Source of the DNA: Mytilinidion resinicola
Taxonomy: Eukaryota > Ascomycota > Dothideomycetes > Mytilinidiales > Mytilinidiaceae
Reading direction: 5' to 3'
Length of the DNA stretch: 64,000 nt
Assembly: GCF_010093595.1 (NCBI RefSeq)
Contig: NW_022985437.1
Span: forward strand, 1,327,380-1,391,379
Below the pieces are notes generated by a model, which saw only the letters and a list, made by a program, of their open reading frames with translations, was not told where the DNA came from and made no database searches. This document shows, piece by piece, positions 22,976 to 33,569 of the stretch. The translations under genes were made by a program, and so were the position numbers. Position 1 is the first letter of the stretch, and the number at the start of each line of letters is the position of its first letter.

Positions 22976-23258
22976 CTGTGACGCGACGAGGTTGAGATGG
23001 TGGTGAGGGTGTGTGTTTGGCACGTAGCGAGAGTCTTCAGTGCGTGGTGTAGAGCTTTTGAGGGATCTGTGACGCGAAGAGATCGAGGAGCTGGCAAGGG
23101 TGTGTATTTGGGTGTTTAGGAGGTGGCGAGAGAGTTTCAAGCGCGTGATGTAAAGCTCCCGAAGGATCTGTGATGCGAAGAGGCTGAGGAGTCGGTAAGG
23201 GTGTGTTTAGGAGGTGGCGAGAGAGTCTTAAGTGCGTGATGTAGTGCTCGGGAGGTGT
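22976..23258. repeat. three-copy degenerate direct tandem repeat, unit about 91-101 bp
   Basis: Copies begin at about 22976, 23067 and 23168, each opening with CTGTGA(C/T)GCGA and containing AAGGGTGTGT, a GTGGCGAGAGAGT-like block and GTG(C/A)GTGATGTA-like block at the same relative positions. The copies have diverged by substitutions and small indels. The array lies immediately upstream of the minus-strand start at 22965, so it is that gene's leader or promoter. Confidence 0.85.
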
Positions 23259-24361
23259 TGAGGGGGAGCGAAGCGGGTTGAGAGGTGTCGTGGTTCAAAC
23301 CGCGATGCTTCGTTGGGTGGATATCGTATGTGAAGAGACTGAAGCCAACAATGAGTAGAATCGATCCGATATGAACAAAGGTAGTCTCCTTAAAAGCGTC
23401 CGCGTCTGCGTTGAAGTGAAGACAGTATGTCAGGACTTTCGACCTCTAGAAAACGACAGTCGGTAGCAAAAGCAAGACACCGAAAACCAGCAGACAGCAC
23501 CCCCTCAAACTCTTATATAGGTCCAAAAATAACCACCCATCCAGTACTATCTCTTGGCTCCCAGTCTTCCCTGACTTCATCCTCTCCTCGTCCACTTCGT
23601 TAATTCCCTAACAGGGCCTAGCGCGACGTACTTTCGGCTCTGCAATTGGCCCACTCGTACTCTCGTCCCGGTTGGGGATAGCGCACCGAACCCCCGGCCA
23701 CGGTCGATACAGCGTGTTTGCCCTGGCCGGCGCAAGGGTGCCTCGCCCGTCGTTTCTGATATGCCTATAATACCCTTCGCTTGGGTATCAGCCTCCAGAA
23801 CCGAGTTGATGTGGACCCGGGTCCGAAAAGGGGATGGGTTTGGTGACGTCCTATTGGACGGTTCGTATGACATTTCCGTGTTGGGTTAGCAGCTTAGAAA
23901 TGCACTGGAGCGATGGTGCTGTTAGACGCCGACTCGTGTCTTGGCGCGAGAAGAACCGTAAAGGCCGACGCGTCGTGTTGTGGCGGAGCTGTACTAAGTG
24001 ATGGTACCTGACTGTTTTTGTGAGCAGCTAGTATAACATGAGCGACACGCAGATCTTCCGTGCGATAGCATCAGAGGAATTGCTCGTCTCTCACCAATTT
24101 CATGGCAACAAGACTGCCTCAGGACGACATGCTAATATTCCACTCCGAATTATGTATACACTAGCCCTCTAGCAGAGCCAAACGTTATGACTCCCGAAAC
24201 TCCCTGATGCTTGAATGGTACCCCAATGCACCCGCCATGCTAAAGCTATGCGAAACGAGGTAGACAAAACTTCCATGCCGGTCAATATTTCACGTTGAGA
24301 AATGATCAGGAACTAACGTATCTGTTAGTACTATACTTCTAGAGATGTGAACGATCACTTA
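23259..24361. other. intergenic between small membrane protein and phospholipase D 3' end
   Basis: About 1.1 kb. No gene supported; a 98-residue minus frame at 23577-23873 has no recognised feature. The first part continues as the probable distal promoter of the minus-strand membrane protein. Confidence 0.5.
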
Positions 24362-27300
24362 CTAGATCTCCAGCGGCGCGAGCTGATCAACAGTATAAAG
24401 CCAACCACCACCCCTCTCCTCGGTCACCAACCACTCGTATGGCCACAGCACGAGATGGCCCTGTACCAACTTCAATACATTCTCCGCGTCTTCTCTTTCC
24501 AACAAAGCATTTTCGTCGGTAGCGTGGAAAGGCCGCATCGAAGACTTTGTGGTTGCGCGCCTTCGGCGTTTCTGCGAGCCTTGCGAGTTCATGGTATTTC
24601 GATGGCTGCGGTCCGCCGCTTGGTTAGGCTCGCTGTATGTTACTGTCCGCGAGCGGCCGACTCCTACATCTGGTGCAAAGTCTTCTACACTCGTCGTGTT
24701 TGGAATTGGAGGAGGTGGCGGGAACGGCGAAGTCTTGCCTGATGGTCTGTCGTCCTCGGCTATGAATGATACCTTCTCATCGCCTGAATTCGCCGTAGGA
24801 CTATTGACTTGCTGAGCCGCAGGGATAGCAGCGTCCTTTTCCTGTGCGGCTGCCCAGTCCTCAACTTTGCCCATGGGCGCATTCGTGCCTCTGTTCTCCA
24901 TGGATAATTTTTCTGCAAGCTTCTCTCCTGCGTGACTCGAGTTTTCTGCGAAACCCGATCCGGGAGGTCCGGTCTTCCCAGGAGCCTCTTGTTGCTTGCG
25001 TGTCGAGCTCTTACCGCCACCTTGAGCCTGTTGGAAGCGTTCACCAAATGCCGCGTACTCTTTGTATTCCTTCCAGTTCTTAACTTCATTATCTGGCATG
25101 CACCGGAAAACTTGACGGAAAAGTTTGGTATTGTTTTCCGCCACAGCATGCCAGGTGTCGAGGTAGAAGGCGTCATTCAGCGGGTCTCGCATACAATCAT
25201 CTGAGACAACAGGTCGACGCATATCTGCGAGGAGTGGGTTGACGGTATTCGACGAAGAGTAGCTGACAGCGCGATGGAGTGGTGGACCGCCAATGTCGGT
25301 GTCGTCAGATATAGGGAGAGCAGGCAGTTGGCTGAGTTGTGACAAGCCGAGCGCGGCTGTATTCATTCGCGGAGGCATTGGCGGTGGAAGCGACGCATTG
25401 CCTAGTACACTCGATGTACGTGTCGTTGCTGTATTGCTACGCTCCCGAACGAGCTTCGAGGATCTTATCGGTGAAGCGCCAGGTTCTGCGCCCTTTGATG
25501 CGGCATCTGACACTAGGACCTCATGGCTGGTCGCATGGTTTAGATCACGTACTCGAATGCTTTCAGAGACAGCCTCATCCATGTGGCGCATGGGGACGGG
25601 CGATTTTCCTTTGAAGTCCTGTTCTTGTTCGCGGTTACTGGCGGCACGAACGTCTGCTGTTGTTCTCCTTCTCATGAAAATGTTGGGCTTCTTGGGTTCG
25701 TGTTCCCCATCAGTATCATGGTTGAAGCTGTGTAGATTCTCAGCTCTCGCAATCAATTCGTCCTGGACGCGGTGTCGTGACTCAATTAAGGTCTGCTCTG
25801 TCGCGCGATCGGCTGTTGGGGACGGTGGAGACGAGGAATCGAATCGATCAGAGTCTACATCCGCCTCTTCATCACTGAACTCAGCCCTTGATATTTCATC
25901 TACGTCGACTCCCAGGTGTTCGCGCATGAGTCGGACACGAAGCTCATGAGCAAATCTGCCAACCATATAGGATTCCCCACCCATATGAGAGGGTATCATT
26001 TCTGTGTCTGTTACGATTGTCGCAATCTCAGAATCTCTTGATCCAAGCATGGAACGCTCATTGATATTGGCCGAGCCAATGATCGCAATTCTGTCATCCA
26101 CAATCATGCATTTGGCATGAATGTATAGTTGTTCGGTGACAAGTGTTTTCGTGGGACCGATAGCACCCCATGATCTCAGAGCGTAAAACTGGATGTAGTC
26201 CTCGGGCTCGATGCCTGCTTCTCGCAACTTGCCAAAAATAGAGGTCTCGCCTCGGCAAATACTGCGATATTGGCATGTCATGATCAGGCGTACGCTGCTA
26301 CCGTCCTGGCTATCCACCGTGTTCTGGAAGCCCGGCATCAAGGGGATGACAAGACAGGCCCTCCAGTCCTCCTGGTTCTCATGGGCACGAATTATCCGGT
26401 TCACAAGGGCGTCGCCAATCGTATTTTCCATTTTTTGGCCCAAGACATCGCAGCTGCTGATGAAGAACTGATTCTCGATGTACACGAAATGTTCTGAATT
26501 GGTGATCATTTGAACGTATGCTGTCATAATGCTGTGCTCGGTCTTGTCCGTCGTGCCAATAGACCAAGAGGTGGCAGATCGGAGTACTTGAACTTCGCAG
26601 GTTCCCTCGAGCCCCAGTGCCTCGATTTCGGCAGGAACGAAATCTGGAGGAGGTAGGAGAGTAGGTGTCGGTCTTGAGGTTTTACGTTGCCGGAGGATAT
26701 AGTTCCACCGTTGCACAAAGTGTCTGGTCAGATCTCGGGCTGGCTGCCCGACCATCTGCATCGATATGTCGTGCCATGGCATGCGCGGAATTTTGGTGCG
26801 ATCATACATTTCTTCGTATGGTTTATCAAGACCATAAAAGTCTTGTACGCGGGGGTTCGAGTAATCCTTTCCAGGCCAGAGTTGGCAGTGGTCTGCGTCC
26901 TTCGGAGCATCGCTCAACTCGAATCCTGTCAACTTGTCGTCTACTACAGCGTGCTGAGGGGTATCCCATCGGCCGAAACATAGATCGATGCCGCCACAGA
27001 ACGCTATGGCGTGGTCGACGACCAGAAGTTTCTCGTGATGTGCCCAGAAGAACGTGTTCTGCCGAAACTGGTTGGGAGACCGCTGTACGAAAACATTGGG
27101 ATGCAACCCGAGAAGCGACAACTTGGAATGCTCCGAGTCGATTGGGATTGCCGTATTGATGTTTCGATACATGATAATGAAAATCTTGACTCCTTCTTGG
27201 GCCTTCCGCTTTAAAAGTCTGTCGAGTCTCCACTTCTGGCTGATCGCAGCCGGTCGGCGCATGTACAGCTCGGGGCTCAACCACCAGTCGTGAATGTAAA

Positions 27301-29905
27301 TGACATCGCGAGCCATGCTTATAGCGCGAGAAACGTTCCACATGTAGTCGCGTCCGTCTACGAGCGCTTGTGCGAATACTTTGTGACGAACGGGTGCAAA
27401 GCTGCCAAAACGATGTGGCTTCGCCCAATCGTTATTCTGCAGCATGAAGGTGATAGAATCTTCAAACTGCACCAATAGCTTCTCGCTTTTGGCCAAGAGT
27501 TTTATCGTTCTCTCACTATTTTGGAGGCGAAGGCGGTGATGATTAGGGTGAGTAGCAGATGCTTTTGCTTGACTTGCGATCTCTTTTGGTTTTTGGTCTC
27601 GGAGTCTGCCTTTTGCTTGTATCGTGAAGTTCGGGTCCACTAAGATGACATCGTGGACGTTCATTTCTTCTGGGGAATCGACACATATGATGTAGCTCTG
27701 CCTGACCATAAACCACTTAGTGGTATGCCGAGCTTTGAACGACGACGGCACCATTCTCTTCCGGAGATCGGTCCCTTTTCCTGATGACATGACGGTCAAA
27801 AACCCCTCCTTTCCATGATAGCCCCCCTCGGTAGCCAGCCGTACACCGAGTGACGACAGCTCCAGGAATTTGCATAGTCTGTTGCTCCCAGGCCGGAAGA
27901 TAAGCCACGTGATTAGCTGGTGAAGGTAAGCTTCCAGCTTCTTGCGCACTCGTTCGGCGTAATTTGCTTTATCGAGTGTAGCTGCGCCCACAACTCCAGC
28001 AAAACTACCAGTACGTGCTACCATCTGGCCGGTGATACCAGACGCTTGAGGGCTGCTTATGCTAGACTTTCTCCGGTTGTGTGCAAACGAAGATTGCCTC
28101 CTTTTAGCTTTCGATGGTCGATCTGTTGCACTGGCACTGCCATCTGGGCCGCTGGCTTCGCGATCGATATCTGCATCGTCTTCATCGTCTTCATCTTCGT
28201 CCATGATATCCATCATTCCTCTTATTCCTCGCAGATATGGAATAGTCGATCTGGGAAATCGGGGAATCTTTCCTTTCTTATCATCCGGCTTCAGCTGAAT
28301 ATATTGTCTGATATTTTGCTGTGCCTTGTATTTTGAGTGCAAATTAAAAAAATCTCCCACCGTCCGGTTCACGAACCACTTCATACGGGTGAGGCCATTT
28401 CCATATTCAAGATTGATTCGAAAGTTCAAGTGTCGTTCTCCGCCCTTCGTGTCACTTTCTTTGGTAATGTCCACAATGTTGAACTTGAGTTGCTCCAGAA
28501 GGACAGGAATTCTCTTATGGCCAGCTTCGTCTCTTTGAAACATACTAGCGAGGAACAATGCTGCCGGTGCTCCTGCGAGGAGCTCGGCCATAAGTTCTGC
28601 AGATTTGAGATGGTCGCCTGTCCTCTCAGCCTTGTGTTTCTGCCCCAGTATCCTCAACCCGGCTATGACTCTTGACCATTTTGCCGCGCCCATGCTCTGG
28701 GTGCGGTCACTGCGTGCTCTCCAGTGTGACGGTGTGCCGTCCGCATTGTTGGTAGCGAATCCAGTCAGTCGCCTCAGATTGCTAGGTCTCTTTTCACCCG
28801 TTGCGTCTTGATTATCATCGTGGTGTCTACGAATCCCACCATACGATAGTCCCCGTGCGCTGTGTAGGCCTCTCGTCCATGTGCTTTCTTTGGCAAGTCT
28901 GTCGCGTCCTTCGTCCTCCGAGACGCCTTGCCTTTGGTTCTCGGGTATGTCACTCATGGTACCGCGGCGGAAGATGTTTGGTCGAGACGACGTAGGGGTA
29001 GTGCCAGGCGAATCTCGAAAGAAGAATTGGCCTGCTTTCGTAGCCTTGGGGGTCGTGGGTGCAGTCTGAGTGCCCTCATCAGTTGCCCGGCGGCTTTTTC
29101 TTCTCCTTCGAGGAGGGCGAGATGGGCCTTCCCCAGCGCTTTCCTCGGCATCAGCGTCAGCTTCACTGTCGCCCTCCATATATCTGGGTTCGTCCCTTTC
29201 GTAAGGAGGGGACAAAGCAAAGCCGTCGCCTGGCGTTGAGCTTGCACCTATTGCATTGGTGCTTTGAGTCCTCGTATGGCCTCCATAACTTTGCATAGAT
29301 ATTGGTGTAGCCAGTGCCTTCAGTTTTGTCATCAGTGAAGATGTTTGCCTGTCTTTCCCTTTTGTATCTCCGCCATCGGCCTCCCACGATTGTTCTCTCG
29401 AGTGGAAAGCGTTTGGGTCGGTAGTGAGGGCACGAGCGAATTGCACACTGCGGCGACCCGGGGGAGTCATCGTTCCCTGCTCGCCAGTATCTTTCCTCGA
29501 GATTGGTGCAATGGAGGACGGCTTCTCGGGGAACGCAGAAGGCTGTTCTGGAACATTGCTGTGGGTTCCATTGGGCAAGTTCTGCTGCCGGCTACCATGG
29601 ATATTTTCCTCCATGGGGTGCGGACCAACGGTGCCATTCGGTGCATCGAAAGGAAAGCCCTCCGGGTCCACTTGTTGTGAGGTGGATATAGTCTGCTCCT
29701 TAGGCGGTGCTGACTGTTTAGTGCTGCCATTTGTATCCAACCGTAGCTTTTGCGCATTAGACCCCGTCTGGGTAGTCATGAGGGCAGACCGGGCGTGTGT
29801 GTAGTCTTTGCCTCTGGCGTTGACGCCATCTGCGCCGGTGAAGGGAGATACTGGGCGAGGGCTGAGAGTACCAGGCGAGACGCTGACGTCTCGACTGTCT
29901 GCCAT
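24362..29905 (-). CDS. spo14: phospholipase D, PX-PH type (Spo14/PLD1)
   Basis: Single exon, 1847 residues from the ATG at 29905; the frame above it has no ATG. The enzyme hydrolyses phosphatidylcholine to phosphatidic acid and choline at membranes; in yeast it is activated by PI(4,5)P2. Order: 450 disordered residues; a PX domain about 485-610 (LNFRINLEYGNG, KPDDKKGKIPRFPRS); an acidic EDEDDEDDAD insert with basic Ser-rich linker; a PH domain about 700-820 (GKEGFLTVM, TKWFMVRQSYIICV); catalytic half with HKD motif 1 (H957 in HEKLLVVD) and motif 2 (H1263 in HAKCMIVD) followed by GSANINERSMLGSRDSE. Both HxKxxxxD motifs are complete. The last 500 residues are mostly disordered with a short folded stretch (RDPLNDAFYLDTWHAVAENN) typical of fungal PLD1. 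Confidence 0.95.
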   Translation of the reverse strand: MADSRDVSVSPGTLSPRPVSPFTGADGVNARGKDYTHARSALMTTQTGSNAQKLRLDTNGSTKQSAPPKEQTISTSQQVDPEGFPFDAPNGTVGPHPMEENIHGSRQQNLPNGTHSNVPEQPSAFPEKPSSIAPISRKDTGEQGTMTPPGRRSVQFARALTTDPNAFHSREQSWEADGGDTKGKDRQTSSLMTKLKALATPISMQSYGGHTRTQSTNAIGASSTPGDGFALSPPYERDEPRYMEGDSEADADAEESAGEGPSRPPRRRRKSRRATDEGTQTAPTTPKATKAGQFFFRDSPGTTPTSSRPNIFRRGTMSDIPENQRQGVSEDEGRDRLAKESTWTRGLHSARGLSYGGIRRHHDDNQDATGEKRPSNLRRLTGFATNNADGTPSHWRARSDRTQSMGAAKWSRVIAGLRILGQKHKAERTGDHLKSAELMAELLAGAPAALFLASMFQRDEAGHKRIPVLLEQLKFNIVDITKESDTKGGERHLNFRINLEYGNGLTRMKWFVNRTVGDFFNLHSKYKAQQNIRQYIQLKPDDKKGKIPRFPRSTIPYLRGIRGMMDIMDEDEDDEDDADIDREASGPDGSASATDRPSKAKRRQSSFAHNRRKSSISSPQASGITGQMVARTGSFAGVVGAATLDKANYAERVRKKLEAYLHQLITWLIFRPGSNRLCKFLELSSLGVRLATEGGYHGKEGFLTVMSSGKGTDLRKRMVPSSFKARHTTKWFMVRQSYIICVDSPEEMNVHDVILVDPNFTIQAKGRLRDQKPKEIASQAKASATHPNHHRLRLQNSERTIKLLAKSEKLLVQFEDSITFMLQNNDWAKPHRFGSFAPVRHKVFAQALVDGRDYMWNVSRAISMARDVIYIHDWWLSPELYMRRPAAISQKWRLDRLLKRKAQEGVKIFIIMYRNINTAIPIDSEHSKLSLLGLHPNVFVQRSPNQFRQNTFFWAHHEKLLVVDHAIAFCGGIDLCFGRWDTPQHAVVDDKLTGFELSDAPKDADHCQLWPGKDYSNPRVQDFYGLDKPYEEMYDRTKIPRMPWHDISMQMVGQPARDLTRHFVQRWNYILRQRKTSRPTPTLLPPPDFVPAEIEALGLEGTCEVQVLRSATSWSIGTTDKTEHSIMTAYVQMITNSEHFVYIENQFFISSCDVLGQKMENTIGDALVNRIIRAHENQEDWRACLVIPLMPGFQNTVDSQDGSSVRLIMTCQYRSICRGETSIFGKLREAGIEPEDYIQFYALRSWGAIGPTKTLVTEQLYIHAKCMIVDDRIAIIGSANINERSMLGSRDSEIATIVTDTEMIPSHMGGESYMVGRFAHELRVRLMREHLGVDVDEISRAEFSDEEADVDSDRFDSSSPPSPTADRATEQTLIESRHRVQDELIARAENLHSFNHDTDGEHEPKKPNIFMRRRTTADVRAASNREQEQDFKGKSPVPMRHMDEAVSESIRVRDLNHATSHEVLVSDAASKGAEPGASPIRSSKLVRERSNTATTRTSSVLGNASLPPPMPPRMNTAALGLSQLSQLPALPISDDTDIGGPPLHRAVSYSSSNTVNPLLADMRRPVVSDDCMRDPLNDAFYLDTWHAVAENNTKLFRQVFRCMPDNEVKNWKEYKEYAAFGERFQQAQGGGKSSTRKQQEAPGKTGPPGSGFAENSSHAGEKLAEKLSMENRGTNAPMGKVEDWAAAQEKDAAIPAAQQVNSPTANSGDEKVSFIAEDDRPSGKTSPFPPPPPIPNTTSVEDFAPDVGVGRSRTVTYSEPNQAADRSHRNTMNSQGSQKRRRRATTKSSMRPFHATDENALLEREDAENVLKLVQGHLVLWPYEWLVTEERGGGWLYTVDQLAPLEI

Positions 29906-30818
29906 AGCTCTGGAGATGCAGAGGGCGTGGAGAAGAACGAAGCTCGGAGGACTCGAGAACGGCTGCCGGGCAGACTGTCTCAAGTTGTCGTAGAAGACGC
30001 GAGCCTTCCTTACGCCTCAATCACGAGCTCTGTGGAGCTATGATGGCGACATGGACCTGGTGGGCCGGGGTAAATGGAGGTAGAGGAATTGGCGGCCGGA
30101 GTGTCGAATGCGTCGCCAAGGCAAGACGAGCAGTGCAGGGCGGATTGAGGGAGTTGTTGTTGAGCGGCGGTGATGGCAACGCGCAGGGGAAATTGAGCAA
30201 CGATGATGGTGAGCGGACCACCAGCCGAGCCTGGTACGCCTAAGGAGGCCAGGGATGTGCATAAAACCGCTGGGCGGTGGGCAAAGCGGCTGCCAGCGTT
30301 CTGCCGCTGCTATTATCTTGCAAGCATCCACGCATCGTGGCATCCCAGATGTCACTCTGTCCATCCTGCCTCCTCCTTGCGGTTTGCCACGTTCAAGGTA
30401 ACAGTCGATTCAAATCATATATCGATTACATACAAACGTGCTGGGCAGCATACTCCCATGCCCTGTTCAAATCTTCACAATAGCAGCTTTACGGAAGTCT
30501 ACGGCAGCACACTCGAGAACAGGCCGCTTCACGGCCCCTATTATCTAAGGAAGGGATATCGCGATGGAGAAAGCAATAAAACCATACTTGAGTAGAAGCT
30601 TCTATTACTAATTCATTCAGTTCGTATCTCTCCGCCTTTTCCAGGACGTGAAGAACGCTTCGGTCTTGTTTCTTCGAGGCCTCTTACACTCTCGTCAGAA
30701 CTGCAACAGCCAGCGTCCACCCTTCGCCTCTTTCATTCGGAAGTAATATCGACTTTTGTTTTGTCTATACTCTGTCAGCTCCAGACCTCCACGCTGCCGG
30801 CCACGACCGATCCGATTA
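29906..30818. other. intergenic, phospholipase D promoter side
   Basis: About 900 bases between the PLD start and the 3' end of the DUF427 gene. Contains the PLD promoter and leader. Small frames at 30040 and 30203 are overlaps without support. Confidence 0.5.
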
Positions 30819-31253
30819 TTACTCACAGAACGCCACATATCCCTCGATATTTTTCGCCTTCTCCTTCACTTCCGGGTAATACCACGCCGCATCCTTCAGT
30901 TCTTTCCCATCAACTGCAATAGTATAGTAGGATGCATTACCCTTCCAAGGACAGAACGTGGTGGTGTCGGTAGGTGTGAAGTAGGACTTGGTAATTGAAC
31001 TAGATGGTGCGGCATCAGCATTGTCTCAGATGATTACACTGCCAATCGCTTCACATATCAACAGTATGATAGTATGTGACGGGATGCATTTCTGGAGACT
31101 TACGAGGGCGGAAACTGCCATATCGCATTAGCAAGGTCATGTGAGAGTGCACCACAACGCAAACGAACTCACGTAGATATTGCCTTCCACCACCTCATAA
31201 CTGTCCGTGTCTGCAACGACGGTATCTCCGACCTTTGCTATTGCGTGAGGCAT
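30819..31253 (-). CDS. DUF427 (NTP_transf_9-like beta) domain protein
   Basis: Three exons: 31173-31253, an 11-nt exon 31104-31114, and 30819-30999; spliced length 90 residues. The joined protein reads as a complete DUF427 domain: start PHAIAKVGDTVVADTD, then EGNIYFPPSS across the microexon, SYFTPTDTTTFCPWKG, ASYYTIAVDGK and DAAWYYPEVKEKAKNIEGYVAF. This is a small cytosolic beta-barrel of unknown biochemical function; nucleotidyltransferase naming in databases is not demonstrated. The ATG at 31253 gives the usual family length; an in-frame ATG about 33 codons upstream would add a basic stretch that could be a mitochondrial presequence, so the longer form is not excluded. Confidence 0.85.
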
Positions 31254-31843
31254 GGTTGCTTTCGAAACAGTGCTGGACCTCCTTTGAGCGTGCGGAAAAG
31301 ATCTTGCAAACAGCAGATGGGCGTCGAAAAAAGCTTGCTGTGCACGTTTCATAGACTGGGGAAGACGACAGCTGGTCAGACAAAGGCGTCTAGCTATTAT
31401 TTGTAGGTTCGAAAGGCTTGGTAATTCATATATGATGACGCACCTTATGGTAGTACGTGACTGCGGGGTCGATTTGGAATCATCGCGGGGCAATTTCGTA
31501 CTTCCAAAGCATGATTACTCTTTCCATCGGAGGCTTTCTGCACGATCAGAGAGTTGTGCCATTCGTTGCGAGACGTCTGAATACTCACGTACGCACAAGT
31601 TCGAAAAGGCTCCGAGCTCCCTGGATTGTTAAAGGTAGAAAGGTCCACGGATAGGTCTCAGCTCAGTTCATCTCTCAGCTCTATTACAGTATTCGCAATG
31701 TGTGGGCGCAGTACGTCCATAGGATTTCCTTGAGACTTTGGACCCCAGAACAGTCTAGTTCATTTGGTCCTGTTAGGCCTGCCTGTAGCGATATCGATGT
31801 TTTGATGAGAATCTAGAATGATGGGTCAAGTTATGGGTCACAT
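31254..31843. other. intergenic upstream of DUF427 gene
   Basis: Promoter side of the DUF427 gene followed by unassigned sequence. No credible gene seen on either strand. Confidence 0.5.
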
Positions 31844-32260
31844 GGTGAGTCTGTTTGCGCCTATGTGCCGCTGGCTGAGGTACCCCAGCGAGCTTGCCGG
31901 TTTTTCAAAATGATAGACTTCAATCGCGTTCAGATTTATGAGAGTTTGTTGACGCGCCCATGACAGCGGCAAGACAATTTACACAGAAATGTGATGAGGT
32001 TACTGTAGTTGGTTTCCATGGGCCATCGCTCTATTTCGGTAAGACGTTTCTCTCCTCTCTTGATACTCCATAAAGGTGGTGAGTCAGCAAGCTCTTGTAT
32101 TTCCTGCGTGTGTACACGTATCCTCCACTGAGGTGGCCTGGCGAGCTTACCGACCGTTCAAAATGATGGACTTCCATCACATGCAGGTTTAGAAATTAGG
32201 TCCAGGCGCTGATGACAGTTGCAAGAAGCTTTACACAGGTCTGTAAAGAGGTATCTTCCT
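31844..32260. repeat. two-copy diverged direct repeat, offset about 235-253 bp
   Basis: Copy 1 starts near 31844 and copy 2 near 32078 (both GGTGAGTC). Shared landmarks in order are CTGAGGT, GCGAGCTT(G/A)CCG, TCAAAATGAT(A/G)GACTTC, a TGACAG(C/T) block, GCAAGA and TTTACACAG. The copies differ by many substitutions and indels. No coding frame runs through either copy. Confidence 0.7.
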
Positions 32261-32444
32261 TGAGGCTGCATCTCTCACGAATCGCCCAATCGGGTTAGCG
32301 CTTGTCCAGTCCTGTGGTTCTTAGGTGACGACAACCAAGGTTGGAGCGCACCGCACAACCCCACCTCCGCCTGCTCTCGCTGCTGAGAGCGTCGCGTTTC
32401 ACCCCAGTTAGAGCTCAGTCGTGGGTCCTAGGTCGTCGGTGGAG

Positions 32445-33569
32445 ATGGCACCTCATCGTTTGTTCGTTCCACGCTCAGTAACAAACCGCTACTCGCCGTA
32501 CAAAGCTGCGACCAAACCAGCTCGCTCTTTGACCACGAAGTTCTCATCCCGAAGCAGCCCTGTCAACTCCTCCAAAAACGCGCCTGAGATCTCCACGAAT
32601 ATGACTCGCGATCAGGACGTCGTCGCCGCCGCCGCGCCAAACAAAGCTCTATCTTTGCTCATGGGGAACCGCCCTCTTATGAGGCAGGCACCTCTCGTGA
32701 GCACCGTGAGCGCGATTGGCCTCCCTACAGAGATTTGGCTGGAAATTGGCGACTTCTTGGGTCTATTCCCCCCAACTCACAAACAAAACCCACATGCGTC
32801 CCGCAAGCGCGACAAGGCTCTCGATGCAAATTCGGACGTATGTGGTATGGAGTCTACTATGATCAAGAACCTCAAAAGGGCCCATAATCCTCGCATATCA
32901 AGAGACATCGACATACTATTGGCCCGGTTCCTCTTGAAGTCAACTTTTGCGGCTTACTTCAACAACACGAAGAACATTGGCTTCATTCGCACATGGTTCA
33001 ACGACATTGGCGACGCTCAGGACCCGGCAGAAGACGAGTACGGCGTCAACTGCATCCGCGACATCGTTTTCTGGACCGGTATTCGGATCACCCCGTGCCG
33101 TGACTACGACAGCTACGTCAGAATTCGTGTCGTGCTAGACAAGAAAGAGTCATCGTTCAAGATCACGACGAATGCGCCTCGTTATCAAGAAGAACAGACC
33201 GGCAAGATGCTTGGACAAGTCCTAGAAGCACTGACTCAATACCTGGACGCTTCAGTTCGCAAGAGATTCGCCGGCTACTTCTATCTGGACCTGAGTGACT
33301 GGCAGGCCATCTTGAAGATACTGGTACATGAAAGCCATTGGACAAGCATTCAGCACTTGGCTAACCTACCTGTGCGTTTCTGTAGGAGACTGGCGAAAAC
33401 GCTCATGTTGAGGTTCCTCGGGTTGACGCTCATGTTGAGTCTCCTCGGATTGACACTCATGTTGAGGTTCCTTGGGTTGACACTCACGGATGGTTTGTGG
33501 ATTGACATAACACACAGGGGGCTTCAATGGCAGAGCAAGCCCACGGAACTTGAACTGGCACAGGCATGA
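32445..33569 (+). CDS. hypothetical protein with F-box-like segment and tandem repeat
   Basis: Unspliced frame of 374 residues from the ATG at 32445; the family is not recognised. After a basic disordered start, residues about 92-110 (GLPTEIWLEIGDFLGLF) resemble the first helix of an F-box, but the rest of an F-box is not evident. The middle region is mixed alpha/beta with KSTFAAYFNNTKNIGF and DIVFWTGIRITPCRDY. Near the C-terminus a hydrophobic repeat of nine residues, TLML(R/S)(F/L)LGL, occurs three times. The repeats and following tail may be translated only if no intron removes them; a TAACCTAC...TGTAG stretch before them could be part of one. Treat the C-terminus as uncertain. Confidence 0.5.
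   Translation: MAPHRLFVPRSVTNRYSPYKAATKPARSLTTKFSSRSSPVNSSKNAPEISTNMTRDQDVVAAAAPNKALSLLMGNRPLMRQAPLVSTVSAIGLPTEIWLEIGDFLGLFPPTHKQNPHASRKRDKALDANSDVCGMESTMIKNLKRAHNPRISRDIDILLARFLLKSTFAAYFNNTKNIGFIRTWFNDIGDAQDPAEDEYGVNCIRDIVFWTGIRITPCRDYDSYVRIRVVLDKKESSFKITTNAPRYQEEQTGKMLGQVLEALTQYLDASVRKRFAGYFYLDLSDWQAILKILVHESHWTSIQHLANLPVRFCRRLAKTLMLRFLGLTLMLSLLGLTLMLRFLGLTLTDGLWIDITHRGLQWQSKPTELELAQA
33400..33486 (+). repeat. 27-bp tandem repeat, 3.2 copies
   Basis: Units at 33400-33426, 33427-33453 and 33454-33480, then a 6-base partial copy. Units share C(G/A)CTCATGTTGAG and differ at a few positions, mostly without breaking the frame of the host gene, where each unit encodes nine hydrophobic residues. 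Confidence 0.95.

Noticed and set aside
25293..25949. Plus-strand frames antisense to phospholipase D (up to 218 residues)
   Set aside because: Mirror the codon bias of the sense PLD frame, lack domains, and the PLD gene is certain.
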